64,000 nucleotides of DNA from contig VZDJ01001050.1 of the NCBI GenBank assembly GCA_008694505.1, positions 978,454-1,042,453 of the forward strand, in the 5' to 3' direction. The stretch's first letter is position 1. The number at the start of each line of letters is the position of its first letter. The translations under genes were made by a program, and so were the position numbers. The notes under the pieces are model-generated. The model saw nothing but the letters and a program-made list of their open reading frames with translations. It ran no database searches and was not told the DNA's origin. Shown here piece after piece: positions 51,515 through 63,681 of the stretch. Source of the DNA: Cyanoderma ruficeps (Eukaryota > Chordata > Aves > Passeriformes > Timaliidae).

Positions 51515-52039
51515 CAACCCAAACCCTACTCCACTTTAAAAAAAGGATGGCCTGATAAGATTCTGCTTCAGATTACAAAAGCAAATAAATACATGTATGT
51601 TATATTGTATTATATATTTTTCTGTTCTTTAATATAGCTAAAGGACAACTTCCCATGAAATAATGCATTCCTTTAGAATTGCAGAAGATTTTCACAATTT
51701 TTTTTGAACATTCCTATTGTAACCTACATCAAAAGGGCAGCTATGTTTCTTGTGTCTGACTATACATATGCATTATAAAAAAGTGAGTCTACTGTAATTA
51801 CCAGTTTGCAGAGCGAATTCCTGCAGGGTTTGTACTCTCCCCATTAGTAAAAGAGATAAGTTGAAATGTATTAAAATTTCACTGTACAACTGGGAGTTTT
51901 TGTTCACAGTAAATGTGGTAATGTTTCTTCATTGCTTGACTGTTTGTGTTTAAATTTAGGCAGTGTGCCCAACAGGGACAAAATTATAGGATAAAGCTAT
52001 GTATAAAAGAAAATCCTTCTGAGAAAACCAATAACATTT

Positions 52040-52190
52040 CTCCCTCCACTGCCTGCCCCCCTTCTCCCTCTTTTCTCTCTCTCTCCCTCTCTCCCTCAGG
52101 TTTTATTTTCTATGTAGATATATATATGTATATATATACACATATATGTGTGTGCATGTGTGTGTATATATATATATATATATGTATATA
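52040..52190. repeat. CT-rich tract followed by TA/TG microsatellite
   Basis: A T/C tract (about 52040-52097) ends in CAGGTTTTA. Alternating TA and TG units follow at 52111-52190. The CAG|GT at 52099|52100 has a strong pyrimidine run but a poor donor (GTTTTA). Confidence 0.9.
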
Positions 52191-53720
52191 AAATTTTTTA
52201 AAATGTTCCATTTTGGTCAAAGAGACACATATTTCACACTTACTGGAATTCTTCTCTCTCCTAAATAAGGTGAAGGGATAGAATACACTTTAGTGAACAT
52301 TTGTGAAAAAATATCCACTGCTTTGTTTTCAGGAAACACCAAAGAAGCAAAATTAAAAGTTAATGAAAATTAATGAAAGAAATTCATATTTAAGTAAAGA
52401 ATTACTTCTTTTAATGAGAAGAAGATTTTTCACCTATTAGTCTAGATTTTGGAAGGAGAAGGAATAAAAAAGAAAAAAGTTGGGTGGTTTACTTCTTATT
52501 TGCTTATAAGTATCAGTTTTGTGGCTGACAGGGTTGGTCACTGAAGGAACAGTGCAGAACTGAATATTTTATTAATGTAAATAAGAAGTTATTGCTTTAG
52601 GGTATAACTTAAACACAGAATACATAGTATGGAGTTTTGACCTTGAAGAGAGAGAAAACATTATTTTATTTTTAGAATTAATTTCAAAACAATAAAATCA
52701 CTATAATTCTTTTACATAACTTCTGTAGACCCCATATTTATCTTCAGTGGCTCAAATGTAGCACTGTGTGTAGTGCAGTGTAAGTCCACATAATTCTTTT
52801 TGCCAGATTGAAAACCTGTCATTTACAATCCAGAAAGCAATAACATCTGAGAAGGAAAGAAAATCTTGAAAGGCAAAACTTCCTGAAGAGCAGATTAGAC
52901 AATAAACAATGTATTTTTGATATTATTTAAGGAGAATTCCTGAATAAACAGAAGTAAAGACCTATTCCATAGGCCATGCTGCATCTCACTTTGTTTAAAT
53001 CAGATGTTGCTTATTCTTTCAATTCATAGAAGAAAAAGGTAGAAAATAAAAAATATAACTGATTTTGTTTAAAATTTTGTGTGGACATTTGCATTTTTCT
53101 TATGCAGTTCGCTATTTACTTGTTAGAAGTGATATATTTGCACATTTGCATCTTTTCACTTGTAATTTTTACTGGACAGATATTCTGAGATTGATGAAAA
53201 CTAGTCTAGAAATTATGAGTTATTTATCTGATTACCTTAAAGACTTTTCACATTCTCCTCATCTTCTGATTGATTTGTGGAGAAACAATAGATGAAGAAT
53301 AGATATTAGGCTTAATAGATTTGTTATTTGATTTAATAGATTGAAGTAACTCTTTTTGAACCACTTATAATCTACTGCAAAAAATCCTCTTTTGTGGTTT
53401 GCTGACCCAATAGTCGACATAATGTCAAAAATTGTTGCTGATTTCCTTCCACGTTCATGCTAGATCCACAGGTTCTATGTCTTTTTTAAGATACTAGAGG
53501 TAAAAAACCCCACTTTTTTGTGCATATTTAGTTCTAATTTTACATCACAAGTTTTAAATTATTGGTTCACATGCTTTATTCTGAAACATCTCCTATAAGG
53601 CAGTAGAAGTCTGTGGTGAATAGCAAGGCTGATACCACATTATAGGAATTGCAGTATACTTTCTCCAATACAGTTGCCAGCATGATGCACTTTTTTCTGG
53701 AGAACAATCACCTGGACTTT

Positions 53721-54278
53721 TCATAGAATCATAGGCTCTTGGAGTGGTTAGGGGAGGAAAGAATTTTTAAAGATCATACAGTCCAACCCTCTGCCATGGG
53801 CAGGGACATCTTCAACTAGGTCAGGTAGCTCAGAGCCCTGTCCAGCCTGACCTTGAATGTTCCCAAAGGTAAGGCATCCACCACCTTCCTGGGCAGCCTG
53901 TTCCAGTGTTCCACCACCCTCCTCAAAAAAAATTTTTCCTTATATCTAATCTAAATCTACCTACCCTCTTTCAGTTTAAAGCTATTACCCCTTGTCCTGT
54001 CACTACATGCCCCTATAAAAAGTCCCTCTCCAGCCTTCTTCCAAGCCCCTCTAGGTACTGGAAAGCTGTTAAAGGTACTCTCTGGAGCTTTCTCTTCCCC
54101 TGTCTAAACTATTTCAATTCTCTTAATCTTTCCTCATAGGAGAGGTATTCCAGCCCTCTGACCATTGTGGTCCTCATTTGGACTCTGTCCAACAGGTGCA
54201 TGTCCTTCTTTTGCTGAGGACTCCAGAGACAAATGCAGCACTCCAGGTGGGGGTCTCACCAGGGCAGAATAAATCACA
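53721..54278 (-). mobile_element. CR1 LINE 3' fragment, antisense
   Basis: It begins TCATAGAATCATAGGCTCTT (complement of the CR1 terminal repeat) and continues with AGTCCAACCCTCTGCCATGG, CTGGGCAGCCTGTTCCAGTG, CCTTATATCTAATCTAAATC, CCCTTGTCCTGTCACTACA, AAAGTCCCTCTCCAGCC and ACTCCAGGTGGGGGTCTCAC. The match fades near 54278, the 5' truncation point. It is in the same orientation as the copy at 34.7 kb but closer to consensus, so probably younger. It carries no usable frame. Confidence 0.96.
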
Positions 54279-57200
54279 GGTCCAGGGCAGGCCAGAAAAA
54301 CCAGAGGAAACAAGTTGCCTGCTTTGCTCTCTAAAGGACAGTGGGTTGTGGTTACTTGAGATGGGTGCCTGGGTGTGGCTTGCAGTGTTACTCTCTAGAA
54401 GAGTAATAGTTAGAGAAGGGTATATGAAACTGCTTGCAAGGGCATCCCTGGATGTTGGATACCTATCTGACACTGACCGGTGCCTTGGCAACACGTGTGG
54501 CTGAACTCCAGTGACTGACAGTGTTGTTTTCATAGCAGAAATCTGGTTTTCATCTGCAAGAACAAATATCTGTATTTGCTAACAAGCTCTTGGGCACTGG
54601 GAATCTTGTTCTTAAATTAACTATGTTTTTTCTTCAAGTTTTAAGCAAAGAAGCACTTGTCAGTCTTAATTTTTTCAGCGCATATAACTTTGTTGCCTGA
54701 GACCCTCAGGCTAGTTTTACATGCTATAGAAACATACCTGCGCCTGCAGTCTTTGTATGGTATCCTGTAGGTAGCCTTGTGATCTGAGTGTCCAGATGCA
54801 GCATGAAAGCTCTGAAGAAAGTTCCTGAAAAATAAAACATATATTCTGGTTTATTTTTCTCTAGAAAAGTCCAGGTAGCATTCCTTAACAAAGGTTTCTG
54901 CTTTTACTGGTCTCTGGGGTAGAACTAAAGAGTAACTCCTAAATTAATGCAAGACTACAAATGATTTTTTTTCTTCTTTTCTTATTCCCCGTTCACTTAA
55001 CAGCTCTTTCTCAAGAAGACTTGAAAACAGTTTTCTAGCATGCTTAAAGACTAGGTTTTCCTTATTCCAGGAAAAGCTGTTTTATCCTATTAACAGCTTT
55101 CTCTCTTGTTAGCATCCTTCCCTTCATATTATATTAGTAACTGTTTTCTTGAATGCCACATATATATATAACAATATTAGTATCTTTCAAATTGTATTTA
55201 CTGAAAATAAATACAAGTAAGAAAAAATGGTAATATAATGTGATGTGAAATTGCTAACAAAATACTGCAATGCAGTGAATAACTCAGAAGATATTTGAGT
55301 ATCTCTAAATGGGAGAGAGATTAAAAATCATAGCATTACATTAATGTTTCAGGCCATTCAAATGCTAAGTAAATTGTCCCTTACTGTTTTTTGTTTTGAG
55401 CGCAGCATTATTAGGCTATTATTGAAGTTAGTAATGGTCATGTATCAATTAAAGTTATTTTTTCTAGGTGATTCCTATGTTTAAAATCATTCATTTACTA
55501 ATGATAAACCAAAGTAAACTTGTATCATTAAAAAAAAAGGTTACAATTTTTGTACCAACAGAAGAAATAATAATGCTGAATATTTCAACCTTACCTTTTC
55601 CCTCATACCACATCTTGTTTTGTGAATAGTTTATTAGCCTTATCTCTGAAGACGGTATTTATTAGCATTACCCATTTTTTTCAGATTGGGCAGTTATGGA
55701 TTGAGTAGTTAAGTAAGTGCATCTATGCACGTGACAGATCCAGGATCAGTATCAACACATCCCCCCTCTTCCCGCCCAGTGAATTGGCTGCTGAATTACC
55801 CATACAAACATTTTAGCTGACTTTCAAAATTGTCATTTGTACCAGAAGTGTATGATGGAGCTATACTGTCACCTTGCAGAGACAGAAATACTTCTGCATG
55901 TGTCTACATTCTGCAGCAGGAATGTGCAGCAGGAACCTTCACCCCAATTTTCCCTCTTTCTTAGAAGTTAAAATGTACATGATAAGGGGGATAATTAATC
56001 CCTTGTTTTATTTTTCTTGTGGTTTTTTTGCTTTACCTACCAAACTATCTTTATCCCAACCTACAAATTCTATCACTCCTATTTTTCTGATTTCTCTCCC
56101 CCATCCCACTGTGAGGGAAGTCAGCAAATGGCTGTGTGGGGCTTAGATGTCAGCTGGGTTAAAACCAAAACTGTTCCGTATAATACCAATCTCATTACAG
56201 GAAGGTGACATTGTGCATTTCCTAAATGTCAGTAAACAAATAATCCTCCTTTTGGTGTTAATTTGAAAAGAAACTGTATTCTACTCCTGATTAGCCAGCT
56301 ATTAGAAATAGTGTGATTTCATTGGGATCTTTTTGCCATCTCCACAGCAGATTTTTTTGCTGAGATCTTTTAAAAAATTACTTAATTAGCAGGAGAAAAA
56401 TATTTATTTGGATTCATAAATAAGTTAAAAAGAGGAGTGACAGATTTTTCTAGTAACTTTTTGAAGAATATGTATGTGCTCTGAAAAGCAAAAGTCTCTG
56501 AGCCTGAAACTGTGGTGTGGTAGAGTACTTTGCTCAACAATAATGCCTTATAGACATTATCTTCTTAACTTTTAGATTTATAACAAAGAAACAGAATGAG
56601 AAAATTAATGGCAGAGGAGACTTTCTGTTAAAAAAGTGTTGAAATATTTGCAGAACTTGCCTGTTGTCTTCTACTTTATAACTTATTCTGTCATGAGTCA
56701 ATATAGAGCAAAATGAGAGTGGATCTCTGTGCTTCTCATTAGTTTTACTCATTAACTTTGATTATTTTGGTGTGCTATCTTGTCTTAAGATCATCTACCG
56801 TATGATGGCTTCAACTTTTTCCCCTAATGACAGTGTCATTTACTTTCAATAAAATATTAGTTCAAATTCATGTAATTTTCTTTTGCAATAGAGAGTAAAA
56901 CTGTTTGAAAATGGATAGAAAATGTTAATTTAATATGTGGTTGAATTTCTCTTAAAGTTGAGACACTGTCAACTCAACTACAAAAAGTGCTTTTTGTTTC
57001 TAACACTTTTCATAATGTCATGCAAATACTTCATTCATTGATATACAACACCTGAACTGTACCTTAAAACCCTGATGCTGGGGAATGGAGGTCTGCATTT
57101 AAAACTTTGGGTTCTTAGGTTAATTTGTGCCACATTCACCATCAGCTGGCCTTGTGGCATTCCTGAGGCTGTTGCACCAGCTGTCGGTGACTTCTATTCC

Positions 57201-57599
57201 CAAGTTAAGTAGTACTGAAAAACAGTTGAAAAACACTATTCATAATGGTGATGCATCTCTTTGCAAGGCACAGTGAATTTGCTGGTTGCATTGTGAAGGT
57301 CCTCAAGCACATTACTTTCTTTCATGGTAATGTATGTTAGCATTCCGACCCTGTGCATAGGATCACATTTTCAGCATCTTGAATCTTCCTGTCACCAAGT
57401 TACACTGGCTTCATGTCAAGTATGGTACTGACCTCAGGTAGTTACAATAATTCTGGATTAACTGAGTAAAGTGCAAAATTAATCTTTGAAATAAAGATAA
57501 AATTCTATTTCAGACTTTCAATAGCCTCTACTGCTATAGAATGGCTCTAAATTTATGTTGCATCTGCCCTGGCAACCCTTACTGTCATTGTGTCTAGTT

Positions 57600-57700
57600 G
57601 TTGTTTAGGGAATGTAGGCATCAAGTGAACAAAATAATTTGCCCAAGATCATGCCAGAACATGAATTAGAATGAGTATTTCCAGTCCTAAATGAGCATCT
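57600..57700 (+). mobile_element. Possible MIR-like relic
   Basis: CAAGTGAACAAAATAATTTG then CCCAAGATCATGCC, AGAACATGAATTAGAATG and TTTCCAGTCCTAA match the order of the MIR core and 3' part (acttgcccaaggtcacac, ggaattgaac, then tcctgagtccta). Divergence is high. Confidence 0.45.
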
Positions 57701-58303
57701 TGCAGCTTGAGGGGTAATCCTCATCATTCAGAGGTATGCATGGTGGAATGGGAAACTGCTGAAACCAAATTACAACCTGGCATCAACATACACCCTTGGC
57801 AGAAAAACCAGCCAAGTAAGGCCAGGCTGAATATTTTGGCCATGCTAATTATGTTTTGATTTTTTCATGCCAACTGATATTAATTTATAAAAATGCATAG
57901 CTGCTTTTGAAGATTTTCCAGATTTATTTATTGGAGAAAAAGTATATTTTCATGTTTTTGAAAAATTTGGGTGAATTTTTGGGCAATATGTATAAAAGAT
58001 AGAATCATACTAATTAATTAGTTCAACACTTAACATTGCCAATAGTCTGTTAACTCAGAGAAGAGGAAAAGAAACATATAACCTCTAAAGTTTTCCCCTC
58101 TAGTTTATAATCTATAGTGGCTAAATGGATAATTTTTGAATGGGTGTAATAAAACTTACTCTTAAGCTGCAACATGGTATTTCAGGTTCAAGCTGAATCA
58201 AATTTTTACAGGCAACCTGTTGACCCCTAGGCCAAAAGTGGATAGAGTTGTAATGGAAATGCTGATGAGCCTTAATAAAGCAACTCTTCCAAATGTCAAA
58301 GTT

Positions 58304-58357
58304 TCATTTAGTACATGTACTGCAGTATATTACATCTCTTACATGTACTATAAATGA
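58304..58357. repeat. 16-bp inverted repeat with 2-nt bulge
   Basis: TCATTTAGTACATGTA (58304-58319) is the complement of TACATGTACTATAAATGA (58340-58357) apart from an extra TA in the right arm. The spacer is 20 nt. Each arm contains the palindrome TACATGTA. Confidence 0.8.
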
Positions 58358-60271
58358 CACATGAACAAATCAAGATATCATCAAATACAACCTACGTATG
58401 TCACATTGGTGCGGAGATCTGAAAAAAGTGGTGAATGTGAGAAAATCTTCTACGGTAAAATAAGAATACCATTTTGAAAGACCTCCTTCTTGCAGTACAA
58501 TTAATTACTGAGTTCATGAATTAATGAACATATTAGCAAAAGAACACCATTACTGACCAGCGTAGTCCTGATATATTACCAGGTCAATACACTATTGAAC
58601 ATAAAACAGGACCTTCCAGGAGATTTTTTTTTTTCTCATAACCCACAAACACATATATTATTCCTGCATGGTCAGCACTTCTTTGGTATCCTTATATTTC
58701 ATATTACTAATTCTTTTAATCACGCATCCATAGATCAGTGTTTTATAACCTAGCTAATGAGTAATTGGACAGGTGACAAGGGGACTGAGGCCCTGAAGTG
58801 TCAGGCATAATAGGGCAGGATTTTTTTTTTCCCCATTAGGATTTTGAGAGTAAAAGGTTGTAAAGGAGCAGATAGGATGAGAGGAATAAAGGACTCTTGT
58901 AACAGAAATTTGTCAGAGAAATATAGATATTATATTTATCCATGAACTGTAAATGTCTTTACATTTCTGTCTGATGCAGATAAGTAAGTAAAGGGATCTA
59001 CCATTTAAAATATTTCTGAGGCTTTTTCATTGTCAGCAGCCAAGGAATTTAGCCAGGCCAAGCGAATGCAGAATATAATTTTTTTAAAGTCACTACAGTT
59101 AAGATAATTATTTTTGGTATGGAAAATATGTGTGAGTGTGTGTATTAATTCTTTGGAAAAAGCAAGAGTCTTCATAATTCTTCGGTATCTCTGTGGCAGC
59201 ACCCTTCCCCCACCTTAGCCCCCAAGTAATCATTGATTGCATCTAAATCTACAGAGATATCTTTTCCTGGCATCTCTGGTAGTTACAGTAGATTGTTAAT
59301 CCGTGAATGATCAGAATAAGTGTCTCTGTCTCAGAAATCTCCATGCAAATTACATTCAAATACATGCCATAAATTTATTAGTAGCAGTTTGAAGTGCACA
59401 GGTCATCTTCTACACTATTTAAAAACATATGTCTGTTATATTAGAAAGAGTCTCATTCAATTTATATTCACTTTTCTGTGGCTGTAGCTAGCCCTTGTCA
59501 AAGTAAACCTGTGTAATTTTTGAAATAATTCTAAAAAGGAAGATGAAAAAGTCCATTATTAAGGAAGGTGTATTATTAAGCAAAATTGAGATGTCTGCGT
59601 GGGACTGGAGTTTTACCATTGCTACTTTGAAACAGAGAAATACATGTTTAACAAATGAGGGGTTTTAAGAGGTAAAAGGTTATTCCTGTATGTTGTAGAA
59701 AGTGAGAGATATAAAGGCAAGTTACAGTATGTTTTTTGAACCAGTTCTATTCTTGTGCTGTGATAATTTTATTGTTTTGGGAACACATAAAATCCATGAC
59801 TTCTTTTTTCAGCAGAGTTATGTCTTAGGTGAACCCCAACAAGGAAATTCAAAAATAACCTTTGGATTCCATGGAGGAAGGGGAAATACACTTGTAGTTT
59901 TCCTTTTGTTTTGTTTTTGTTTCCTAATTTTTATTTGAATTTGAAGCTGGTTTGCTGCTATGATAAGACATCACTAGTAAATTTCTTTCTTCGTGAAGTC
60001 AATGTGAAACCAGAATATCTTTGGAACTCCTACAGCATCCTCATCCGACCAACTTTTGTATTTTTTTTCATAAATAAAATAGAGCAAATCTTAAAAAAGA
60101 TTTTAGGAATGTATTCATCTCCATGGGACATACTGACATATGTTTTTGAAAGAAAATTAATTTCTACTTAAAAAAGGAGCAAGGCTTTGACTTTTTATGA
60201 AGCTGGGTTTTGCTATACAGTTTATATCACTCTAGCCATCACAAAAAATTTGTACAAGCAGGAAGAAATAC

Positions 60272-60302
60272 ATTAACATGTGTTTTCTGTTTCTTCTTCC
60301 AG
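60272..60302 (+). other. BNC2: 3' splice site of the BNC2 exon: branch-point candidate, pyrimidine tract and AG
   Basis: A TTAAC branch-point-like motif (candidate branch A at 60276) lies 26 nt before the exon. A T/C-rich run leads to CAG at 60300-60302, followed by G at 60303. The spacing and the pyrimidine run match a constitutive vertebrate acceptor. The branch A is inferred from the motif only. Confidence 0.85.
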
Positions 60303-60405
60303 GCCATCCGCTGTACACTGGTAAATTGCACATGTGAATGTTTTCAGCCAGGGAAGATTAACCTGAGAACCTGTGATCAGTGTAAACATGGCTGGGTGGC
60401 ACATG
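60303..60405 (+). CDS. BNC2: Internal coding exon of basonuclin-2 (zinc-finger protein), partial gene
   Basis: This is the only coding exon I can support. It is 103 bp: 34 complete codons from GCC (Ala) plus one G that begins the next Ala codon in the following exon, so the upstream intron is phase 0 and the downstream one phase 1. The peptide is Cys/His-rich, with Cys at exon residues 4, 9, 11, 13, 24 and 27 and His at 29 and 34. It contains the [10 protein letters not shown] and [11 protein letters not shown] blocks known from the basonuclin N-terminal module. Leu-Arg-Thr after KIN fits BNC2; BNC1 has His-Arg-Gln or similar there, as I recall it. BNC2 is a nuclear C2H2 zinc-finger protein linked to pigmentation, skeletal and urogenital development; the paired zinc fingers lie in later exons outside the window. 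Acceptor and donor are both canonical. The open frame runs on at both sides (60210-60467), but those extensions are intron. Pseudogene origin is unlikely because both splice sites are intact. Confidence 0.93.
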
Positions 60406-60411
60406 GTAAGA
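60406..60411 (+). other. BNC2: 5' splice site of the BNC2 exon (ATG|GTAAGA)
   Basis: GTAAGA directly follows the last exon base. Positions +1 to +5 match the U1 consensus and +6 is A. This fixes the exon end and explains why the frame diverges from basonuclin after the HGWVAH residues. Confidence 0.88.
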
Positions 60412-61927
60412 AATATCTGTTCTGGGCTTGTTTTTTCAATTTTTTCCATCTTTACCCGTATCTTTAAACAATAAAAAATTGATTGATACAGACAATAGTG
60501 GTATAATTTGTCTACATATGCATGGGTACACAGTCTGAGTTTGTCCATTTGTATGCATGCACATGCTTTTTTTACACCAGTTTGTAGGATGAAAAAGTAA
60601 GAGTCTGTTATTCTGGCTTCAAGTACCACTCGAATTCAAAACCTTGTGTACAGCTCAAAAGAATATTCTAGCCTCCAGAAAATAATGTAGTTCTAGTAGG
60701 ACTTAACAGAAAGACAAAAAGTTTACAGTATGGTTGCACAGCAGAGTTTGTATTGCAAAGAAGCATCTGCCCATAAGTCATGGGGCCAAATGGAAATTCA
60801 AATTTACCAGTGTCAAACATTCAGATCTCACATGTTGAGAGTGTGTCCTATATGACAAAGAAAGTGTACATATGTGATTTGTGAGTTGGACCTCTCTTCC
60901 CATGTTTAAGTGTCTTATATAAGGAAGGATTAGAAATCCCACATCAGGCCTGAAAGGCATGAAAAGTATAAAAGTTCACATAAAGACCTTAAATTTTATT
61001 TCTCCTTTTCTACCTCATGTTCATGGAAAGGATTTTTTTCTTGATAGTCATTATTAAATTAGCATGAGAGAGCAGGAGAGAGCTGTATACACCATTAGAA
61101 GGAAAATGAGGAGGATACCTAAAATGATTTAATGAAAGAAAAATAGGGAGGGGTTGCGGGGTGGCTGGAGGGGGAAGAGAAAGATTACTGTATGTGTGGA
61201 AGAAATTGCTGTTGAAGTTTTCTTCTCATAATCTAGCCTATTGGCACCTAAGCAAGCACAGGCGTCATTCCCTGCTTCTGTCAGACATTCAGGGGCTTCT
61301 ATTCTGTGAATTTTATTTTATTTTGATGACAACTTGGGTGAAAAGTTAGTACTTTTCTCCTAAGATACACTCTATCTCTATTTAGTTTATGTCTGTGTGG
61401 TTTTGTGCTTGAGTATGCTGACATATGGCAGGTGTGAATGCTCAAAAAATTCAACAGTACAGATTGACTGAGAAGTTTGTATTCACATGTATGGAAGAGA
61501 AACAGGAATGCAGGTACCATGCAGTCCTGTGTCACTGCCTAACACTGCCTCCAGACTGCCTAGAAATGCCCTAGCACCACCAATGTGGTGCTTAGATTCT
61601 GGTATATGGGCGTTTTGAATTTTTTTTTTTTCATGTGTATGTTTTGGAAGAGTTGGGAAGGGAATAATCAGATTTTTCACCCTGCGAAGTGATTCTTCTC
61701 TGTAAGGATTGAATCCAAAATCAGAATATTATGACAGTGATCTGAGATTGTCACAGTATATACAATGGAAATGTGCTGTTTTACTAAAAGTTGAAAGCTG
61801 AACATGGTGATTTGGGATATAACACGTGCTCTTATATCTGAGTGCTTAACATTCCAAATAGAAAACTTAATGCAGCTATATATTATTAGGAAGTGTTTAT
61901 TTTGCTATTGTGCCATATGAATGGTCT

Positions 61928-61965
61928 TATTTTTCTTTTTTTTTTTCTTTTCTTTTCTTTTTTTG
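61928..61965. repeat. T-rich (CTTTT) tract
   Basis: T runs separated by single C, close to CTTTT units in the second half. Confidence 0.85.
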
Positions 61966-63616
61966 GTACACTTTGTGTACATTTTATTGCAGAGTGAGGC
62001 AAATCAGATGTATGTTTCACATACATCAAGAATGGTCTTGTAAATTATTTTCTGGACACAATGATGTATCTGCTTCAATTCTTGATCTTAGTTGTTTTTG
62101 AGGATTTTGAGGGCAGCATTCAAGAGACAGATCAATTCACTGCACTGTAGCACCTGGATTTCAAAATTATTAATATCAGGTTGCAGTTCTGAAGTCCTTT
62201 ACTTTGAAACCGTTAGCACAGTACTTTCAGAAGTTATTCCTTGAATGCAAAGAGTATTCCCAGCTGCTTTAATTAAAGGGCTTCCTTATGATTTTTATTA
62301 ATGAATTTCAACTCAGCTCCTTGACACATGATGTAGTTCTTTACTGAATGCAATTATCAAAGAATAGGTGTTTCCAACAGGAAGTACTGTGCCTATTCAG
62401 TTCTGATAACCTAGAATCATAATTAACTGAATAGATAAAAAAAACCTGCTTAGAACTGCAGTCTATTCATGCTGTACTTGACTAATCTGTGTCAAGTTAA
62501 TTCATTTTAATAGCTGCCATTTAGAACATTGGAATTCTTAGAGGGAGGAGAAAACGGCATACAACCACACCACTGTACTGTTGCACTTAGCAACTGTTGG
62601 CCTGTTTTCTTCTCTCCTGCTTCCATTGTCTTTATCATGTTTTGCCTCGCTCATGTAAAATAAGCTGCACACATCTTGAAAGAAAAGGTTTCCTACAGGT
62701 TCCAATACACCAGTCTGGAGTTGAAATACGTAGGATTGCAATTATATGAACAGATGCATTGGAAAGTACTTTTGGCAACATATAAATGTTTCTGTTATCC
62801 AAATTTCAGCTTATCAAGGTCTGACCCCTATACTACAATGGCAATCCTACCATCAGTGTTTTTAAGGCCAAAGCCAAAAACTGCACAGAGCATAGCAGCA
62901 TTATCAAGTACTGCTGTGCATTATGGACAGTAGGTTAGTCCTAAGATGAATTTCTGAGTATTTTAAGGGATTTTGGTGACTGTTTTCATTTGTTTTCACG
63001 TAAGGCCTGGCTTTCATATTGTCAGGTTGGGTGGGGATTCCAAACCAAAAATTAAATGATGTAAATTGGATAAGCCATTTCTTTTACTTTAATCTTTTAC
63101 TTTATTTTAACCCAGGCAGTTGGTATTTTGTGGCTTTTAAATAATATGGTACTTAGGTGACTACAGAAAATAATACTCAAGTGGTTGGTTTTTTCTCATG
63201 CTATTTTTTTGTATTAAAACAAGCGCTTTTTCCTGTGAAGATAGTCATGACATTTTACTTTCTTTAGCACAAAAATCACTGAAACTTTATTGGAAATAAT
63301 GAAAAAACTCCACTCTATTTGCCTTGCATTTCCTCTAGCAAGTATCTTAGCTTATGAAGAAACAAATTAATTAAGCAAGTCTGCAGTAAAAAGATGTTGA
63401 TTTCATTGACTTTGGATTTTTGTCTTTTGTACTTGTCATTGATGTCAGAATAACAACTACCATACTGCTAGCAGAAACCCTCTTATTATATCTTGTCCAA
63501 TAGATCAAAAGACCCAATGTAGTATCAATCAAGTATGATCTTACCTTCTTGCATTTTTGCTCCCAAACAATGTACTAACTGAAATAAGTTATACTGGACT
63601 AAAGCTATTGTTTGGG

Positions 63617-63681
63617 TGTTTGTTTGTTTGTTTGTTTGTTATTGGTATTGGTATTGTCATTGTCATTGTTATTGTCATTAT
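63617..63681. repeat. (TTTG)n followed by a degenerate TTGNNA hexamer array
   Basis: About five TTTG units, then six to seven hexamers: TTGGTA twice, TTGTCA twice, TTGTTA, TTGTCA and then decay. The variants are grouped, which suggests stepwise duplication. An A/C-rich stretch (63714-63760) downstream is roughly complementary to the TTTG part. Confidence 0.85.

Larger units (their letters stand above)
48729..53720. other. Intronic sequence, no gene seen
   Basis: It holds an inverted repeat at 50961-50992, poly(A) with an N at 51480-51515, and a CT tract plus TA/TG microsatellite at 52040-52190. The remainder is AT-rich, with no recognisable exon or RNA. Confidence 0.6.
54279..60271. other. 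Intronic sequence before the exon, no gene seen
   Basis: It holds a possible MIR-like relic (57.6 kb), an inverted repeat around TACATGTA (58.3 kb) and a short TA run near 55.15 kb. No exon, RNA gene or recent repeat was seen in the remainder. Confidence 0.6.
1..60302 (+). other. BNC2: Long BNC2 intron (5' end outside window)
   Basis: No basonuclin-like exon was found upstream of 60303 on the + strand. In particular, nothing resembled the preceding N-terminal segment expected to end in a Gln-rich stretch. The whole 60 kb is therefore read as a single phase-0 intron, at least in the main transcript. It holds CR1 fragments, older SINE-like relics, microsatellites and AT-rich unique sequence. 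Small alternative exons, which BNC2 is known to have in mammals, could be hidden here and cannot be excluded by eye. Confidence 0.8.

Noticed and set aside
52040..52105. Second recursive splice-site candidate (CT tract then CAG|GTTTTA)
   Set aside because: The donor half GTTTTA is poor, and the pyrimidine run is explained by a CT microsatellite.
54174..54533. Overlapping frames of 108 and 119 codons on opposite strands
   Set aside because: The first third is CR1 3' sequence and the rest has no recognisable similarity.
60210..60467. 85-codon open frame containing the BNC2 exon as a stand-alone gene
   Set aside because: Only residues from 60303 to 60405 resemble basonuclin. Both sides are non-conserved and bounded by canonical splice sites, so the extra codons are intron.
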